A stretch of DNA of 64,000 bases from Sitta carolinensis (taxonomy: Eukaryota > Chordata > Aves > Passeriformes > Sittidae). The DNA is taken from positions 1,922,001 to 1,986,000 of the forward strand of contig CM063290.1 in assembly GCA_032173965.1 (NCBI GenBank). Reading direction: 5' to 3'. Positions 1 to 10,422 of this stretch are shown here, piece by piece (position 1 is the first letter of the stretch; each line of letters starts with the position of its first letter). The notes under the pieces are model-generated. The model made no database searches and was not told where the DNA came from. It saw only the letters and a program-made list of their open reading frames with translations. The translations under genes and the position numbers were made by a program.

Positions 1-39
1 AATCCCCCAAAAACACAGCAGCATCCCAGGGTTTGAGGG

Positions 40-500
40 AAGGGTTGGATTTCCTGGGATTTCAGTGTCATTTCCTCCTAGTAGGGGACATTTCCAGTCC
101 CAGGATTTGAGAGGTTTGATTTCCTGGGATTTTGGTGTCATTTCCTCCTAGCAGGGGACATTTCCAGTTGCAGGATTTGAGGGAAGGATTTGATTTCCTG
201 GGATTTCAGTGTCACCTTCTCCTAGCAGGGGATTTACCAATCCCAGGATTTGATTTCCTGGGATTTCAGTGCCACCTTCTCCTTGCAGGGGACTTTGCCA
301 ACCCCAGGATTTGATTTCCAGGGATTTCAGTGCCACCTTCTCCTTGCAGGGGCCATTTCCAGTCCCAGGATTTGATTTCCTGGGATTTCAGTGCCACCTT
401 CTCCTTGCAGGGGACTTTGCCAACCCCAGGATTTGATTTCCTGGGATTTCAGTGTCATTTTCCCCTCGCAGGGGACTTTGCCAATCCCCCCTCGTCTCCC
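40..500. repeat. Minisatellite, ~60-70 bp unit, about 7-8 copies
   Basis: The phrase gatttcctgggatttcag recurs about every 57-72 bp (near 47, 118, 190, 249, 311, 368 and 437). It is followed by a C/T-rich stretch ending in gcagggga and then ccccaggatttg. Copies differ by small substitutions and length changes. Short open frames on both strands across this block are by-products of the repeat. Each unit contains a pyrimidine tract followed by CAG, which looks like a 3' splice site, but no coding sequence accompanies it. Confidence 0.93.
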
Positions 501-1093
501 CTGCAGGCTCTCATTGGCCACAGCAGCAGCTGGGACAAAATAAAACTGATTCTCTCCCAAAATAAAATTTCCTCTTTCCAGGTGCCATGGAGGGGGGTTC
601 CTCCTGGGAGCAGGAGCGTTTATAAGGTAGGAGAGAGTTGCAGAATTTAAGATAACAGGATTTATCTCCAGAAAAATTCCTGTCTAAAATCAATGTATAA
701 CTGCATGAGGATTAGGGTTTTTCTTTCCTCACACAGCTAAGAATTAGAATTAATTAAATAAGATAAAGTGCAATCATCTCCCTGATATTTCAAACTGACG
801 GGTTGGGGTTAAATCCCTGTTGTGAACTGGAATAGCTGGAATTTTAGGGAGCCCACGAATGTATTATTACCATCTTATTATGGGAAATATGTTAATAATT
901 AATAGATAGTTAGATCCAATTAAATGCAGATTAATTTCATGAATTATATGGCACTGCAGCAAAGTTTAATTCTTCCTATTTTGTCTCCACTGTGAATTAT
1001 AATTTTAGTGGGGGGATTCCAATTTTATATTCAGTGCTGGTGAATTAATGTAATGAAAAACTGCAAAATTCCAGTTTTATTTAAGTGCATTTA
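501..1093. other. Non-coding stretch, no gene seen
   Basis: AT-rich single-copy-looking sequence. It has short open frames only, no exon-like segment with flanking splice sites that I recognise, and no clear repeat family. Confidence 0.6.
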
Positions 1094-1162
1094 TTTAGAA
1101 TCACAGACTGGCTTGAGTTGGAAGAGACCTTAAAGATCATCTTGTTCCAACCCCTGGCATGT
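1094..1162 (-). mobile_element. CR1 LINE 3'-end fragment
   Basis: The segment reads agaatcacagactgg, then gagttggaagagacct and a stretch like 'taaagatcat..gttccaacccc'. This is the reverse complement of the conserved CR1 3' terminus of bird genomes, in which the sense strand ends in copies of ATTCTATG. It is strongly 5' truncated, as most CR1 copies are. An A-run follows at 1166-1177. Confidence 0.8.
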
Positions 1163-1585
1163 TAAAAAAAAAAAATCCTAAAATAATTAATTAAGAATAA
1201 TTAATATAGGAGTAGTCTTGCCCATTAAAACAAAAATAGATTTAGTGATTCCTTGCTCTGAGGATTTAATTTTTTCCAGGCTGGGGAGGTATAATTTGGT
1301 TATTAATTTTATTTTTCCAGCGTTTGACAGCAATCCATCAATCCGGCTGCAGAGCTGGAGAGTGGCTGGGTTTGGGGCTTGTGATGTGTGACAGGAGAAC
1401 TCAGGAATGGCTCGGATTTGAGAACTGATTTAGAATTTCCCCATAAAGTCCTTAAATCCCTAAAATCTCCGGGGTTTTTTGGGTGTAAATAATGGGTTTA
1501 TTTACTTATCTCCAGCTGTTACAGGATGCTCCTGTGTGAGGTTATTGTTCAAAAGGAGAATTTGGGGGTTTTCCCTCTTCCAAGG
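1163..1585. other. Non-coding stretch, no gene seen
   Basis: AT-rich sequence between the CR1 fragment and the polypyrimidine tract. No supported exon, RNA gene or repeat family was recognised. Confidence 0.55.
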
Positions 1586-1589
1586 CAGC

Positions 1590-1935
1590 AGAGGATGCTT
1601 TTTCTCCTTTTTCCCCCCTTTTTTCTCCTTTTTCCCTCATTTTCCCCTTTTTCCTCCTTTTCCCCATTTTTTCCCCTTTTCCTCCTTTTCCCCCTTTTTC
1701 CCCTTTTTTCTCCTTTTCCCCTTTTTCTCCTTTCCCCCTTTTTCTCCTTTTCCCCCTTTTCCCCTTTTTCTCCTTTTCCCCTTTTTCTCCTTTTTTCCCC
1801 CTTTTCTCCTTCCCTTTTCCTTTTCCTTTTCCCTCTCCCTTTCTTCCCCTTTTTCCCCTTTCCCCTTCTCCCCTTTTCTCCTTTTCCTCCTTCCTTCTTT
1901 CCCCCTTTTTTTCTCTTTTCCCTTTTCTCTCCCTG
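1590..1935. repeat. Polypyrimidine tract (CCCCTTTTT/CTCCTTTT)n
   Basis: About 340 bp in which the plus strand is almost exclusively C and T, in irregular runs such as ccccttttt and tctcctttt. The long open frames here encode only Phe/Pro/Ser/Leu on the plus strand and Lys/Glu/Gly/Arg on the minus strand, so they are low-complexity artefacts. Long mirror-like homopurine/homopyrimidine tracts can adopt triplex (H-DNA) structure. That is a property of the class and is not shown for this copy. Confidence 0.95.
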
Positions 1936-2904
1936 TGGCTCTGGCTGCTCCCTGGTGCTTGAATTTCTCCCTCCACATCAATTCCTGGGAAAACTCTTCA
2001 TGGTAAGGCTGGCAGGGAAAAAAATAAAATCCCAGCCTTGGATAAAACGAAATAAAAAATCTGGGCATGGAATGCCATTCTAATTAAAGACACTCATGGA
2101 GAAGGGATAATTTATCTTTATAGATTGAATGGTCCCGTGGGCAACAGTGACCACTGAGGGCTTTTATGTGGGGAATCAATTTTCCATTAAATGATTTCAT
2201 TTTGTGAGGAAAAAAATAGGAAAAAAGAAAATCCCTTTTTCCTCTAAAAGGGAATTGTTAAAGATGGCAAGGTTCTAATCCAGCCCCCAAATTCCTGGTT
2301 TGGAGCTGGATCTCCTCTTGCCCTCTGCATGACAGGGCTGGGGGGGGTCTCTCCGGGAGGTTTTGGAATGCTCCTGAGGAAGGTTGGGTTTCAGCTTCAG
2401 CAAGAAAGGGGCTCTGTTCCCTTTGCATTTACAGCTGGGCACCCTGCTTTAAAAAAGGAACAAAGGTGCTTTTTTGGGACCAGTCACCTGAGAGGCATCA
2501 CCTGGCCTATAGGAAAATCCCAGGGCCTTCTGCCTTTGTCCTTTCTTCCTGGCTCAGCTGAATCGACACTTGGAAAATAAAAAGAGCAGATGTGAAAGTT
2601 TACAGGAAAAAAAAAATCCAGAAAATTGAGCAGAAACAAAGGGGGAAAAAAAATCAAGATAAAAGTGTTGGTGTACTTGATACTTTGATTCCAAGGTAGC
2701 TGAGCTTGGAAAACTTGATGTTTTATTTTGTTGCCATTTATTCTTTTAGAGAAAAGCTTTTTATTGTGTGTGGTTGTGTTGGACTCTGAAATCATTGTGG
2801 AATTCTCTCCATATCCTTCCAGGACCAAAGGGGGTGACAAGAGAGCTGGAGAGAAACTTTTCCCCAAGGGAGTGATAGGTTAATGGGAATGGCCTGGAGT
2901 TGAA
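1936..2904. other. Non-coding stretch, no gene seen
   Basis: Mixed-composition sequence with A-rich runs (2205-2235, 2605-2660). Open frames are short and lack recognisable domains. Confidence 0.55.
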
Positions 2905-3125
2905 GATGGGCAGGGCTGGCTGGGATTTTGGGAAGGGAATTCCTGGCTGGGAAGGTGGGCAGGGCCTGGGCAGGAATTCCCAGAGCAGCTGGGGCTGCCC
3001 CTGGATCCCTGGAATTGTCCAAGGCCAGGCTGGACAGGGCTGGGAGCACCTGGGATGGGGTCCCAGGGGTGGGAGGGGATGGGATTTAAGATTTAAGATC
3101 CCTTCCACCCAACCTGAGCATTTCC
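2905..3125 (+). mobile_element. CR1 LINE 3' fragment
   Basis: Contains the CR1 sense-strand landmarks in order: ggaattcccagagcagctg, ggctgcccctggatccctgg, tccaaggccaggctggacag, then cacctgggatgggg, and finally a degraded 'ttaagatcccttccaccc' tail. The same landmarks recur at 63160-63270 and 63480-63600, and in reverse at 41890-42050. The fragment is 5' truncated and has no intact reverse-transcriptase frame. Confidence 0.85.
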
Positions 3126-3829
3126 CAATGTCAGGAAAATTACCCCACAGACACGAGGGGGTTGTGTCCAAAAAGGAGGCAGAGGAGTCCTTTTCCTTCA
3201 TTCCAATAAAGGCAGAGGCCATGGGGCATTCCCCTGGGGTCTCTCCCAGTTCTGGAGGATTTTCCCTCCTTTCTATCCCAATTTCCCAGCCCCATTTCCC
3301 TCTCTCTTTCCCCACTGGCTGAGGTACTGGAGAGGCACAGACTGCCCTGAACCCCTGATACCTGAGATCCCCTCTAATGTACAACCCTCCCTTTAATTTT
3401 TAATTCTTATGGAATTTATGGTTTCTCCCCATTGTTTCTTTCACCTTTCAATATCCAATCTCATTTATCAGCAAACCCACAGTTTGTTTGTAAAGACAAA
3501 TCTCTTTTTTTTCCCCATTCATCAATCAGTGGAATCCTTCCCATTGCTTCTTTTATCTCTCAGTGCTGGTTTCATCTCCCAGCTTGTTTGGAAAAGCAAA
3601 TCCCTCATTCCCCTCACCAGGATGGGGCAGCCACTGGTGCCTTCAGTTTTAAGTTTTCCCATTCTGCATTGGTGTGCAGCTTTTAGTTTTATATATGGAT
3701 TACTAAAATCTTTTCACAGGGTGGTGAAGACACAATAATTTTATTTTATTTAAGGACTCAAGGGCAATCTCTCTAAACTTCAGACCAAGAGCGTAAGCGT
3801 GAAAAGAGGAGGCCAGGCAAGCGAGGAGG
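3126..3829. other. Non-coding stretch, no gene seen
   Basis: T/C-rich sequence with several short open frames on both strands, none resembling a known protein. No RNA gene recognised. Confidence 0.55.
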
Positions 3830-4070
3830 ATGAAACTTCATAATTTGAGGCTGTTAATAGGACAAAAGGACTAAAACCTGTAAAAATGTGAGATCTGGTG
3901 CCCAGCTCTCTTCTGCTTCCACCCTGGAGCCATCAGGGCAGAGCCAGGGCTGTGGCACTGCCAGGGGGTGGCCCTGAAGGCACCTTAATAAAAAATCACT
4001 TTATTCTTCTTAACTCTGTCTAGCTCTGTGCCAGCTCCATGACGCACCACCACGACTTTTCTGGGAAGGA
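3830..4070 (+). mobile_element. Possible LTR 3' part of an endogenous retrovirus
   Basis: A GC-balanced segment with 'gtggccctgaaggcacctt' is followed by aataaaaaatcactttatt and a 'taactctgtctagctctg' stretch. This resembles the R/U5 end of avian retroviral LTRs with a poly(A) signal. Neither terminal inverted repeat nor target-site duplication was identified, so the boundaries and the call itself are tentative. Confidence 0.35.
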
Positions 4071-4139
4071 ATTTTTTCTGAAACAGCTTGGAGAGATGAA
4101 TCTGACTCTGATTATTAGAAACAAATTAATCTTTTTTAA

Positions 4140-4376
4140 TACATTTTGCTACTGATTGGTGAGAGAACGACAACTTCTTCACCCACATTGGTCAAACTAG
4201 AGGGATGTCAAAAGAAAGTCCGTCCTACAGAAAGGATCCTAAACATGAGTTTTCATTACCAAAACAATCCTGATGTTTATGTTCCAGCTGTGAGAACAAG
4301 CTTCAGAAACCTAAAACACCAGGAAAAATGAGCTTTAGAAACTCAGAAGCTCCAGGCCTGGAAAACCAGACTGCAG
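4140..4376 (-). mobile_element. LTR-like fragment, same family as 60915-61142
   Basis: Shares colinear blocks with 60915-61142: acttcttcacccaca/c, 'aaactag..agatgt/att', 'tacagaaag', 'tttatg', a 'gaacaag.ttcagaaa' stretch and 'ctttagaaa' near the end. The other copy carries TATATAA and AATAAA on its minus strand in the adjoining part, which suggests a minus-strand retroviral LTR. The promoter part is missing or unrecognisable here. Confidence 0.5.
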
Positions 4377-5680
4377 CCTGGGGCACATCCCAGAGCAGGG
4401 ATTGATTGGATTGATTGGATTGATTGGATTGATTGTATTGATTGTCTCTATGTTTCCCCACAGCCGCTGCCATGAGGGGCTCAGCAGGGCCCATCCTGAA
4501 GCAGGGATTTATTTGATTTATTGTATTTATTGTATTTATTTTCTCCATGTTTACCCACAGCCGCTGCCATGAGGGGTTCCCTGGGGCCCATCCCGAGCAG
4601 GGATTGATTGGATTGATTGGATTGATTGGATTGATTGGATTGATTGTCTCTATGTTTCCCCACAGCCGCTGCCATGAGGGGCTCAGCAGGGCCCATCCTG
4701 AAGCAGGGATTTATTTGATTTATTGTATTTATTGTATTTATTTTCTCCATGTTTACCCACAGCCGCTGCCATGAGGGGTTCCCTGGGGCCCATCCCAGAA
4801 CAGGGATTTATTTGATTTATTGTATTGATTGTATTGATTGTATTGATCGTCTCTATGTTTACCCACAGCTGCTTCCATGAGGGGCTCCCCGAGACCCATC
4901 CCAGAACAGGGATTTATTTGATTTATTGTATTTATTGTATTTATTGTCTCATGTTCCCCACAGCCGCTGCTGCCATGGGGCGCTGCCTGGGGCCCATCCT
5001 GGATTTATTGTATTTATTGTATTTGTTGTACTTACTGTATTTATTGTATTTATTGTCTCCATGTTCCCCACAGCCGCTGCCATGGGGCGCTGCCCGGGGC
5101 CCATCCCAGAGCAGGGATTTATTGGATTTATTGGATGTATTTGATTGATTGATTATTATTGAGGGTCTCACCAGGGCCCATCCCAGAGCAGGGCTTTCCC
5201 GGATGTATTTGATTTATTGGATTTATTTATTTGATTTACTGTATTTATTGTATTTCTTGTCTCATATCCCCACAGCCATTGCCATGGGGCAGTGCCCCGG
5301 GCCCGTGCCAGAGCAGGAATGTATTTGATTTATTTAATGTATTTGATCTATTGATTGTCTCCATGTTCCCCACAGCCGCTGCCCGGGGCCTGTGCCGGAG
5401 CAGGGATGTATTGGATTTATTTTATTGATTGTATTGATTGTATTGATTGTATTTCTTGTCTCATATCCCCACAGCCGCTGCCATGGGGCGCTGCCCCGGG
5501 CCCGTGCCGGAACAGGGATTTATTTGATTTATTTGATTGATTATATTTATTGGATTATTTAACTCCATGTTCCCCACAGCCGCTGCCACGGGGCGCTGCC
5601 CGGGCCCATCCCGGAACAGGGATTTATTTGATTTATTGTATTGATTGTATTTCTTGTCTCATATCCCCACAGCCGCTGCC
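4377..5680 (+). repeat. Minisatellite of ~100 bp units carrying the OTOL1 exon 1 boundary
   Basis: About 13 tandem units precede the OTOL1 start. A typical unit is a (TGATT/TTTATT)n spacer, a pyrimidine-rich stretch ending ccccacag, then ccgctgccATGrggcgctgc, 'ccggggcccatccc', gagcaggga, and back to the spacer. The ATG is present at 4472, 4569, 4674, 4771, 4877, 4975, 5082, 5284 and 5483, and in the OTOL1 copy at 5681. It is ACG at 5588, deleted near 5380, and the unit near 5180 is degenerate. ATG spacing alternates 97/105/97/106/98/107 bp in the left half, so the repeat there is a ~202-bp dimer. Each ATG opens a frame of only about 14-20 codons. Confidence 0.95.
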
Positions 5681-6346
5681 ATGGGGCGCTGCCCGGGGCC
5701 CGTGCCGCTGCTGCTGTCCGTGCCTGCTCTGCTCTCCGCGTTATCCGCGTTATCCGCGTTATCCGTGTTATCCGCGCTGTCCGTGCCCGCCGTGCCCGCC
5801 GTGCCGCCCGCCCGGGCCGCGCCGTCCCCGCCCGGGCCGGGCAGAGCGCCGGGGTCGGCGGGGCCGGGGGTCGGCGGGGCCGGGGTCGGCGGGCCGGGGT
5901 CGGCGGGGCCGGGGCAGAGCGCCGGGGTCGCGCGGGGCCGGGGGCGGCGGGCCCGGGGTTGGCGGTCCCGGGGTCGGCGGGGCCGGGCAGAGCGCCGGGC
6001 CCGGGGTCGGCGGGGCCGGGCAGAGCGCCGGGCCCGGGGTCGGCGGGGTCGGGGTTGGCGGTCCCGGGGTTGGCGGGCCCGGGGTCGGCGGGGCCGGGGG
6101 CGGCGGGCCCGGAGTCGGCGGGGCGGGGGCGGCGGGCCGGGGTCGGCGGGGCCGGGGTCGGCGGTCCGGGGTCGGCGGGCCCGGGGTCGGCGGTCCGGGG
6201 TCGGCGGGGCGGGTCGGAGTCCGGGGTCGGCGGTCCCGGGCCGGTCCGCGCTGCCCGCGCTCTTCCCGCCGGACAACGCCACGCTGGACTCGGCAGAGCT
6301 CTTCTTCAACTGCTGCGACTGCTGCCGCGGGCTGCGGGACCCCCAG
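5681..6346 (+). CDS. OTOL1: OTOL1 (otolin-1) exon 1: signal peptide, GC-rich tract, CCDCC segment
   Basis: Otolin-1 is a secreted collagen/C1q protein that scaffolds otoconial calcium carbonate in the inner ear. The start is the ATG at 5681 in a good Kozak context (G at -3 and +4). Residues 1-9 are followed by a hydrophobic Leu/Ser/Ala/Val segment to about residue 46 that fits a signal peptide. Residues ~45-188 are a low-complexity Gly/Ala/Arg/Pro tract. The conserved part follows: LFPPDNATLDSAELFFNCCD then CC, with the N-glycosylation site at Asn199 and the Cys-Cys-Asp-Cys-Cys at residues 211-215. I recall human OTOL1 having a closely similar block (FTLDPADFF, NCCDCC) about 100 residues from its start. 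The signal-peptide and CCDCC frames agree. The donor is at 6347 (ccccag|gtgtgc). As assembled the exon ends in phase 0 while exon 2 needs phase 1. A start in an upstream repeat copy or a 5' non-coding exon cannot be excluded. Confidence 0.8.
5732..5785 (+). repeat. 9-bp tandem repeat coding the signal-peptide core
   Basis: Six 9-bp units (ctctccgcg, ttatccgcg x2, ttatccgtg, ttatccgcg, ctgtccgtg) encode Leu-Ser-Ala/Val six times. It lies in the hydrophobic core of the predicted OTOL1 signal peptide. A unit gain or loss would be in frame and would change the core length by three residues. Confidence 0.9.
5815..6245 (+). repeat. G-rich 15/16-bp minisatellite inside OTOL1 exon 1
   Basis: Repeats built on ggggtcggcggggcc(gg) fill about 430 bp. 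Units of 15 and 16 bp are mixed, so the peptide in the OTOL1 frame alternates between Gly/Pro/Ala-rich (GPGVGGAG-like) and Arg-rich (RGRRARG-like) text. All three plus frames are open because the sequence lacks A/T. The net length keeps the signal peptide and the CCDCC block in one frame. Repeated runs of three to five G on the plus strand make G-quadruplex formation plausible. GC is far above the flanks, so this is a CpG-rich block. Confidence 0.92.
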
Positions 6347-6439
6347 GTGTGCCCGGCCCCGCTCCGCGCCCACAGCGATGCCCAATTGCCCAGTCCGGGG
6401 GCTCTTCCCGCGGGATAATCGATGGGCTTTGGGAGAGGG

Positions 6440-6535
6440 GCGCTGTGATGTACAGGGGGGACTCAGGAACACACACGGCAGGGGTTGAGGCAGAGAGGAA
6501 GAAATGAACCCTCTCGTTTATTGGTGACCTCGTGT

Positions 6536-6566
<31 letters not shown>

Positions 6567-6960
6567 ATGCGCACTGTCAAGAATATCGGTAATACAAAGC
6601 TTTTTATTTACAAAATAATATTGAATACACAAAATACAAATGCATATTCATACTCCTGTCCCTTCCTCTTTTCCACTTCGTATGCTAATTGGAAAGCAAG
6701 CTATTAAGCATGTGCATTTTGTTTCTTTAAATAAGTCGGGGATCTTTTTTAGGGAGGGATCTTTAGAAATGATGAAGTAAAATGAGTTTCTTTTGTTTTG
6801 ACTTTTTCCCTTTTTCAATGCATATGAAATGCAAATGAAGCCTCGGTAGAAAACACAGGAAATCTGTAGCTTATCTGGTGTCCTTGGGACTATATTTTGT
6901 TTTTTGCTACAAACACAGCTACATAAACAAAAATTGACAAGCAATGAGTTGCTGGATCTG
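6440..6960 (-). mobile_element. LTR-like fragment in intron 1
   Basis: The block near 6465-6530 (acacacggcag, gagaggaagaaatgaa, 'tcgtttattggtgacctcgtg') matches 9190-9275 in intron 3 (acacacagcaag, 'gagaagaagaaagga', 'agtttattgctgccctcgtg'). Read on the minus strand each gives cacgagg...caataaac, an AATAAA poly(A) signal in an LTR-like setting. Only the first ~100 bp are shared. The right boundary is a guess. Confidence 0.4.
6534..6561. repeat. (TA)n microsatellite
   Basis: About 11-12 TA dinucleotides followed by tgtatgtata. Confidence 0.95.
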
Positions 6961-7564
6961 GCATAACTTATCTAAGGGATTTTCACTTCCCATGGCTTGG
7001 AACATGGCATGGTTGGCTCATGGATATCGTGGTGGCTGTGAAGGGAGTTTGATCTCTCATCCCTTGATGGAAAAGTCCTTGTGGTGATTGAAGGTGCCAT
7101 AGTCTGCTCCCAGACAGGCACTGGGAATCTCTGGATTCCCAAGGGGATGGAAAAGGGAGAGGATTTCCATCCCTCCTTTCTGCAGCTTGGAGCTCTGGGC
7201 CAGCTTCCCCTTCGATATTTGCAGAATTAATTCTCCTTGAGGGAAGGGACAACTCCAAAGCCTTGGCAGCTCCTTGGATGTGCTCAGATATTAAAGACAG
7301 ATTAATTTCTGATGTTTTATGAACCTCTGAGCTCCTGTGGCTCTGAGAGAGCTCAAAGTTGGTTTTAAAAAGTCTTTAACTGCGGCCCAGAGCGAAATGC
7401 AAAGCTGTGAGGTTTGATGATGTCAAATAAAACAAGCATCTCTTCCCAAGGTGATGGAATCACCTCATATACACTCCTCAATGCCACATTGCTCAGGTAT
7501 TGATGAAAATGTTATTTAGAAGTTAAACCTTGGAGTTACTGAGACAATTTTGTTGATTTTACAG

Positions 7565-7654
7565 GTGCCAAGGGGGAGAAGGGAGATGCTGGGCTGCCGG
7601 GGCTGCCAGGAACTCCTGGCCCTCAAGGTCCAAAAGGCTCTAAAGGAGAAAGAG
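7565..7654 (+). CDS. OTOL1: OTOL1 exon 2 (collagen-like)
   Basis: A 90-bp exon flanked by an acceptor (gattttacag|gt) and a donor (gagag|gtaaac). It reads in phase 1: after the split Gly codon come [20 protein letters not shown] and [10 protein letters not shown], an uninterrupted Gly-X-Y run. Its 30 residues match in length and pattern the segment I recall from human otolin (KGEAGNLGIPGPPG...GYKGEKG). Collagen triplets drive trimer formation. Lys in Y positions is a potential hydroxylation/glycosylation site in this family. Confidence 0.93.
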
Positions 7655-9022
7655 GTAAACCAGACTAATGGAAAATGCTGTTATCCTCATAAAATACCAC
7701 AAAATTATTAAAACCCCCACATTTTTCAGAGCAAAAGAAGATTGCTGCTAGGGATTGAGCCCTGGAGAGATTTACCTGGCATCAGTGCAGGGACAGGAAC
7801 TCAGGTGGTGGCAGTGTTTGTTCAGGTGGAATAGGAGCAGCTGCTCATAAAGATCTCAATCGAAAATTCTTGTTCTGAACAGGAGCTCAAAACCTTCAGT
7901 TTGCTTTGGATTAAGGATGGAAGTAGGAAAAAGTCACCACGGAAGATGTGCGCAGGTGTAAAATGCACATTTCAATTTCAATAGCTCAGGCAAAAGCACT
8001 TCAGATAGGAGGCTGAGCAATCCTTATCCTGAAAATATTCCTGAAAGGAAACCATGCCCTTCATTTGGGGCTTGGAGCAGCTTTATCCTAAAAATATTCC
8101 TGAAAGGTAACCATGCCCTTCATTTGGGGCTTGGAGCAGCTTTATCCTGAAAATATTCCTGAAAGGAAACCCTGCCCTTCATTTGGGGCTTGGAGCAGCT
8201 TTATCCTGAAAATATTCCTGAAAGGTAACCCTGCCCTTCATTTGGGGCTTGGAGCAGCTTTATCCTGAAAATATTCCTGAAAGGTAACCCTGCCCTTCAT
8301 TTGGGGCTTGGAGCAGCTTTATCCTGAAAATATTCCTGAAAGGTAAACCCTGCCCTTCATTTGGGGCTTGGAGCAGCTTTATCCTGAAAATATTCCTGAA
8401 AGGTAACCCTGCCCTTCATTTGGGGCTTGGAGCAGCTTTATCCTAAAAATATTCCTGAAAGGTAACCCTGCGCCTTCATTTGGGGCTTGGAGCAGCTTTA
8501 TCCTGAAAATATTCCTGAAAGGTAACCCGCCCTTCATTTGGGGCTTGGAGCAGCTTTATCCTGAAAAATATTCCTGAAAGGTAACCTGCCCTTCATTTGG
8601 GGCTTGGAGCAGCTTTATCCTGAAAATATTCCTGAAAGGTAACCATGCCCTTCATTTGGGGCTTGGAGCAGCTTTATCCTGACAGGATCCTGCTGCTGCC
8701 TCTGGAGCATCACCCAGGGTCCCAGCAGCAGAGCGTGGTGCTGTTCAATGACTGCAGCCCCTCAGGCAGTGATTGACTCCTGGAAAAGGGTTTTGGACAC
8801 CCTGGAATGAGGAATGCAGCGCTGTCACCTTTCCATCTTCCACTGGACACCAGCAGCTGCCTTGCAGAGGGGCAGAAATCTTGGCTGGGGTGTGTGAGCC
8901 AGCTGAGGCTCCCCGAGACGTTTCCTTAAAACCCACATTGCACCCGGCGGGGTGGGATGTTTGCTGTGCTGCACACACAGCACCAATTAATGAATTAACT
9001 AATTCATGCTGGCATCTCCTAG
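7655..9022 (+). other. OTOL1: OTOL1 intron 2
   Basis: GT-AG intron (gtaaac ... ctcctag). Nearly half of it is the 59-60 bp minisatellite at 8028-8688. The rest shows no exon or RNA gene I can support. Confidence 0.85.
8028..8688. repeat. Minisatellite, 59-60 bp unit, 11 copies, in OTOL1 intron 2
   Basis: The unit begins cctgaaaatattcctgaaag, continues gtaaccctgcccttcatttg and ends gggcttggagcagctttat. Copies are nearly identical, differing by single substitutions (gtaacc/gaaacc, ccatg/ccctg) and one-base length changes, which indicates recent expansion. Most copies contain aaag|gtaacc, a moderate 5' splice-site match in the sense orientation of OTOL1. Confidence 0.97.
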
Positions 9023-9094
9023 GAGGAAAAGGGGAGCAAGGGGAGCGAGGAGCGAGTGGGAGCCCCGGCTATCCAGGGAAACCCGGGCTGCAAG
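9023..9094 (+). CDS. OTOL1: OTOL1 exon 3 (collagen-like)
   Basis: A 72-bp exon between ctcctag and the strong donor caag|gtaagt, phase 1 at both ends. It encodes GGKGEQGERGASGSPGYPGK followed by PGLQG. The SPGYPGKPG core is close to VPGYPGKPG, which I recall from human otolin. The length is 24 codons, a multiple of the Gly-X-Y triplet, as is usual for collagen exons. Confidence 0.93.
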
Positions 9095-10400
<1,306 letters not shown>

Positions 10401-10422
10401 GGTCGTAGTGGGAAGAGAGCCC

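Larger units (their letters stand above)
6347..7564 (+). other. OTOL1: OTOL1 intron 1
   Basis: Bounded by gtgtgc at 6347 and ttgattttacag ending at 7564. It contains an LTR-like fragment and a TA microsatellite. No additional collagen-like exon (Gly-X-Y codons with AG/GT flanks) was found between exons 1 and 2, although the phase mismatch made me look for one. Confidence 0.7.

Noticed and set aside
1479..2083. Long open frames on both strands in the C/T-rich tract
   Set aside because: Composition is limited to a few residues dictated by the polypyrimidine run. There are no splice sites or domains.
5550..6507. Two alternative plus-strand frames through OTOL1 exon 1
   Set aside because: They are open only because the tract is G/C-rich. 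Neither includes both the signal peptide and the CCDCC block.
8028..8688. CRISPR-like array
   Set aside because: Direct tandem copies have no unique spacers between them, and the setting is a vertebrate intron.
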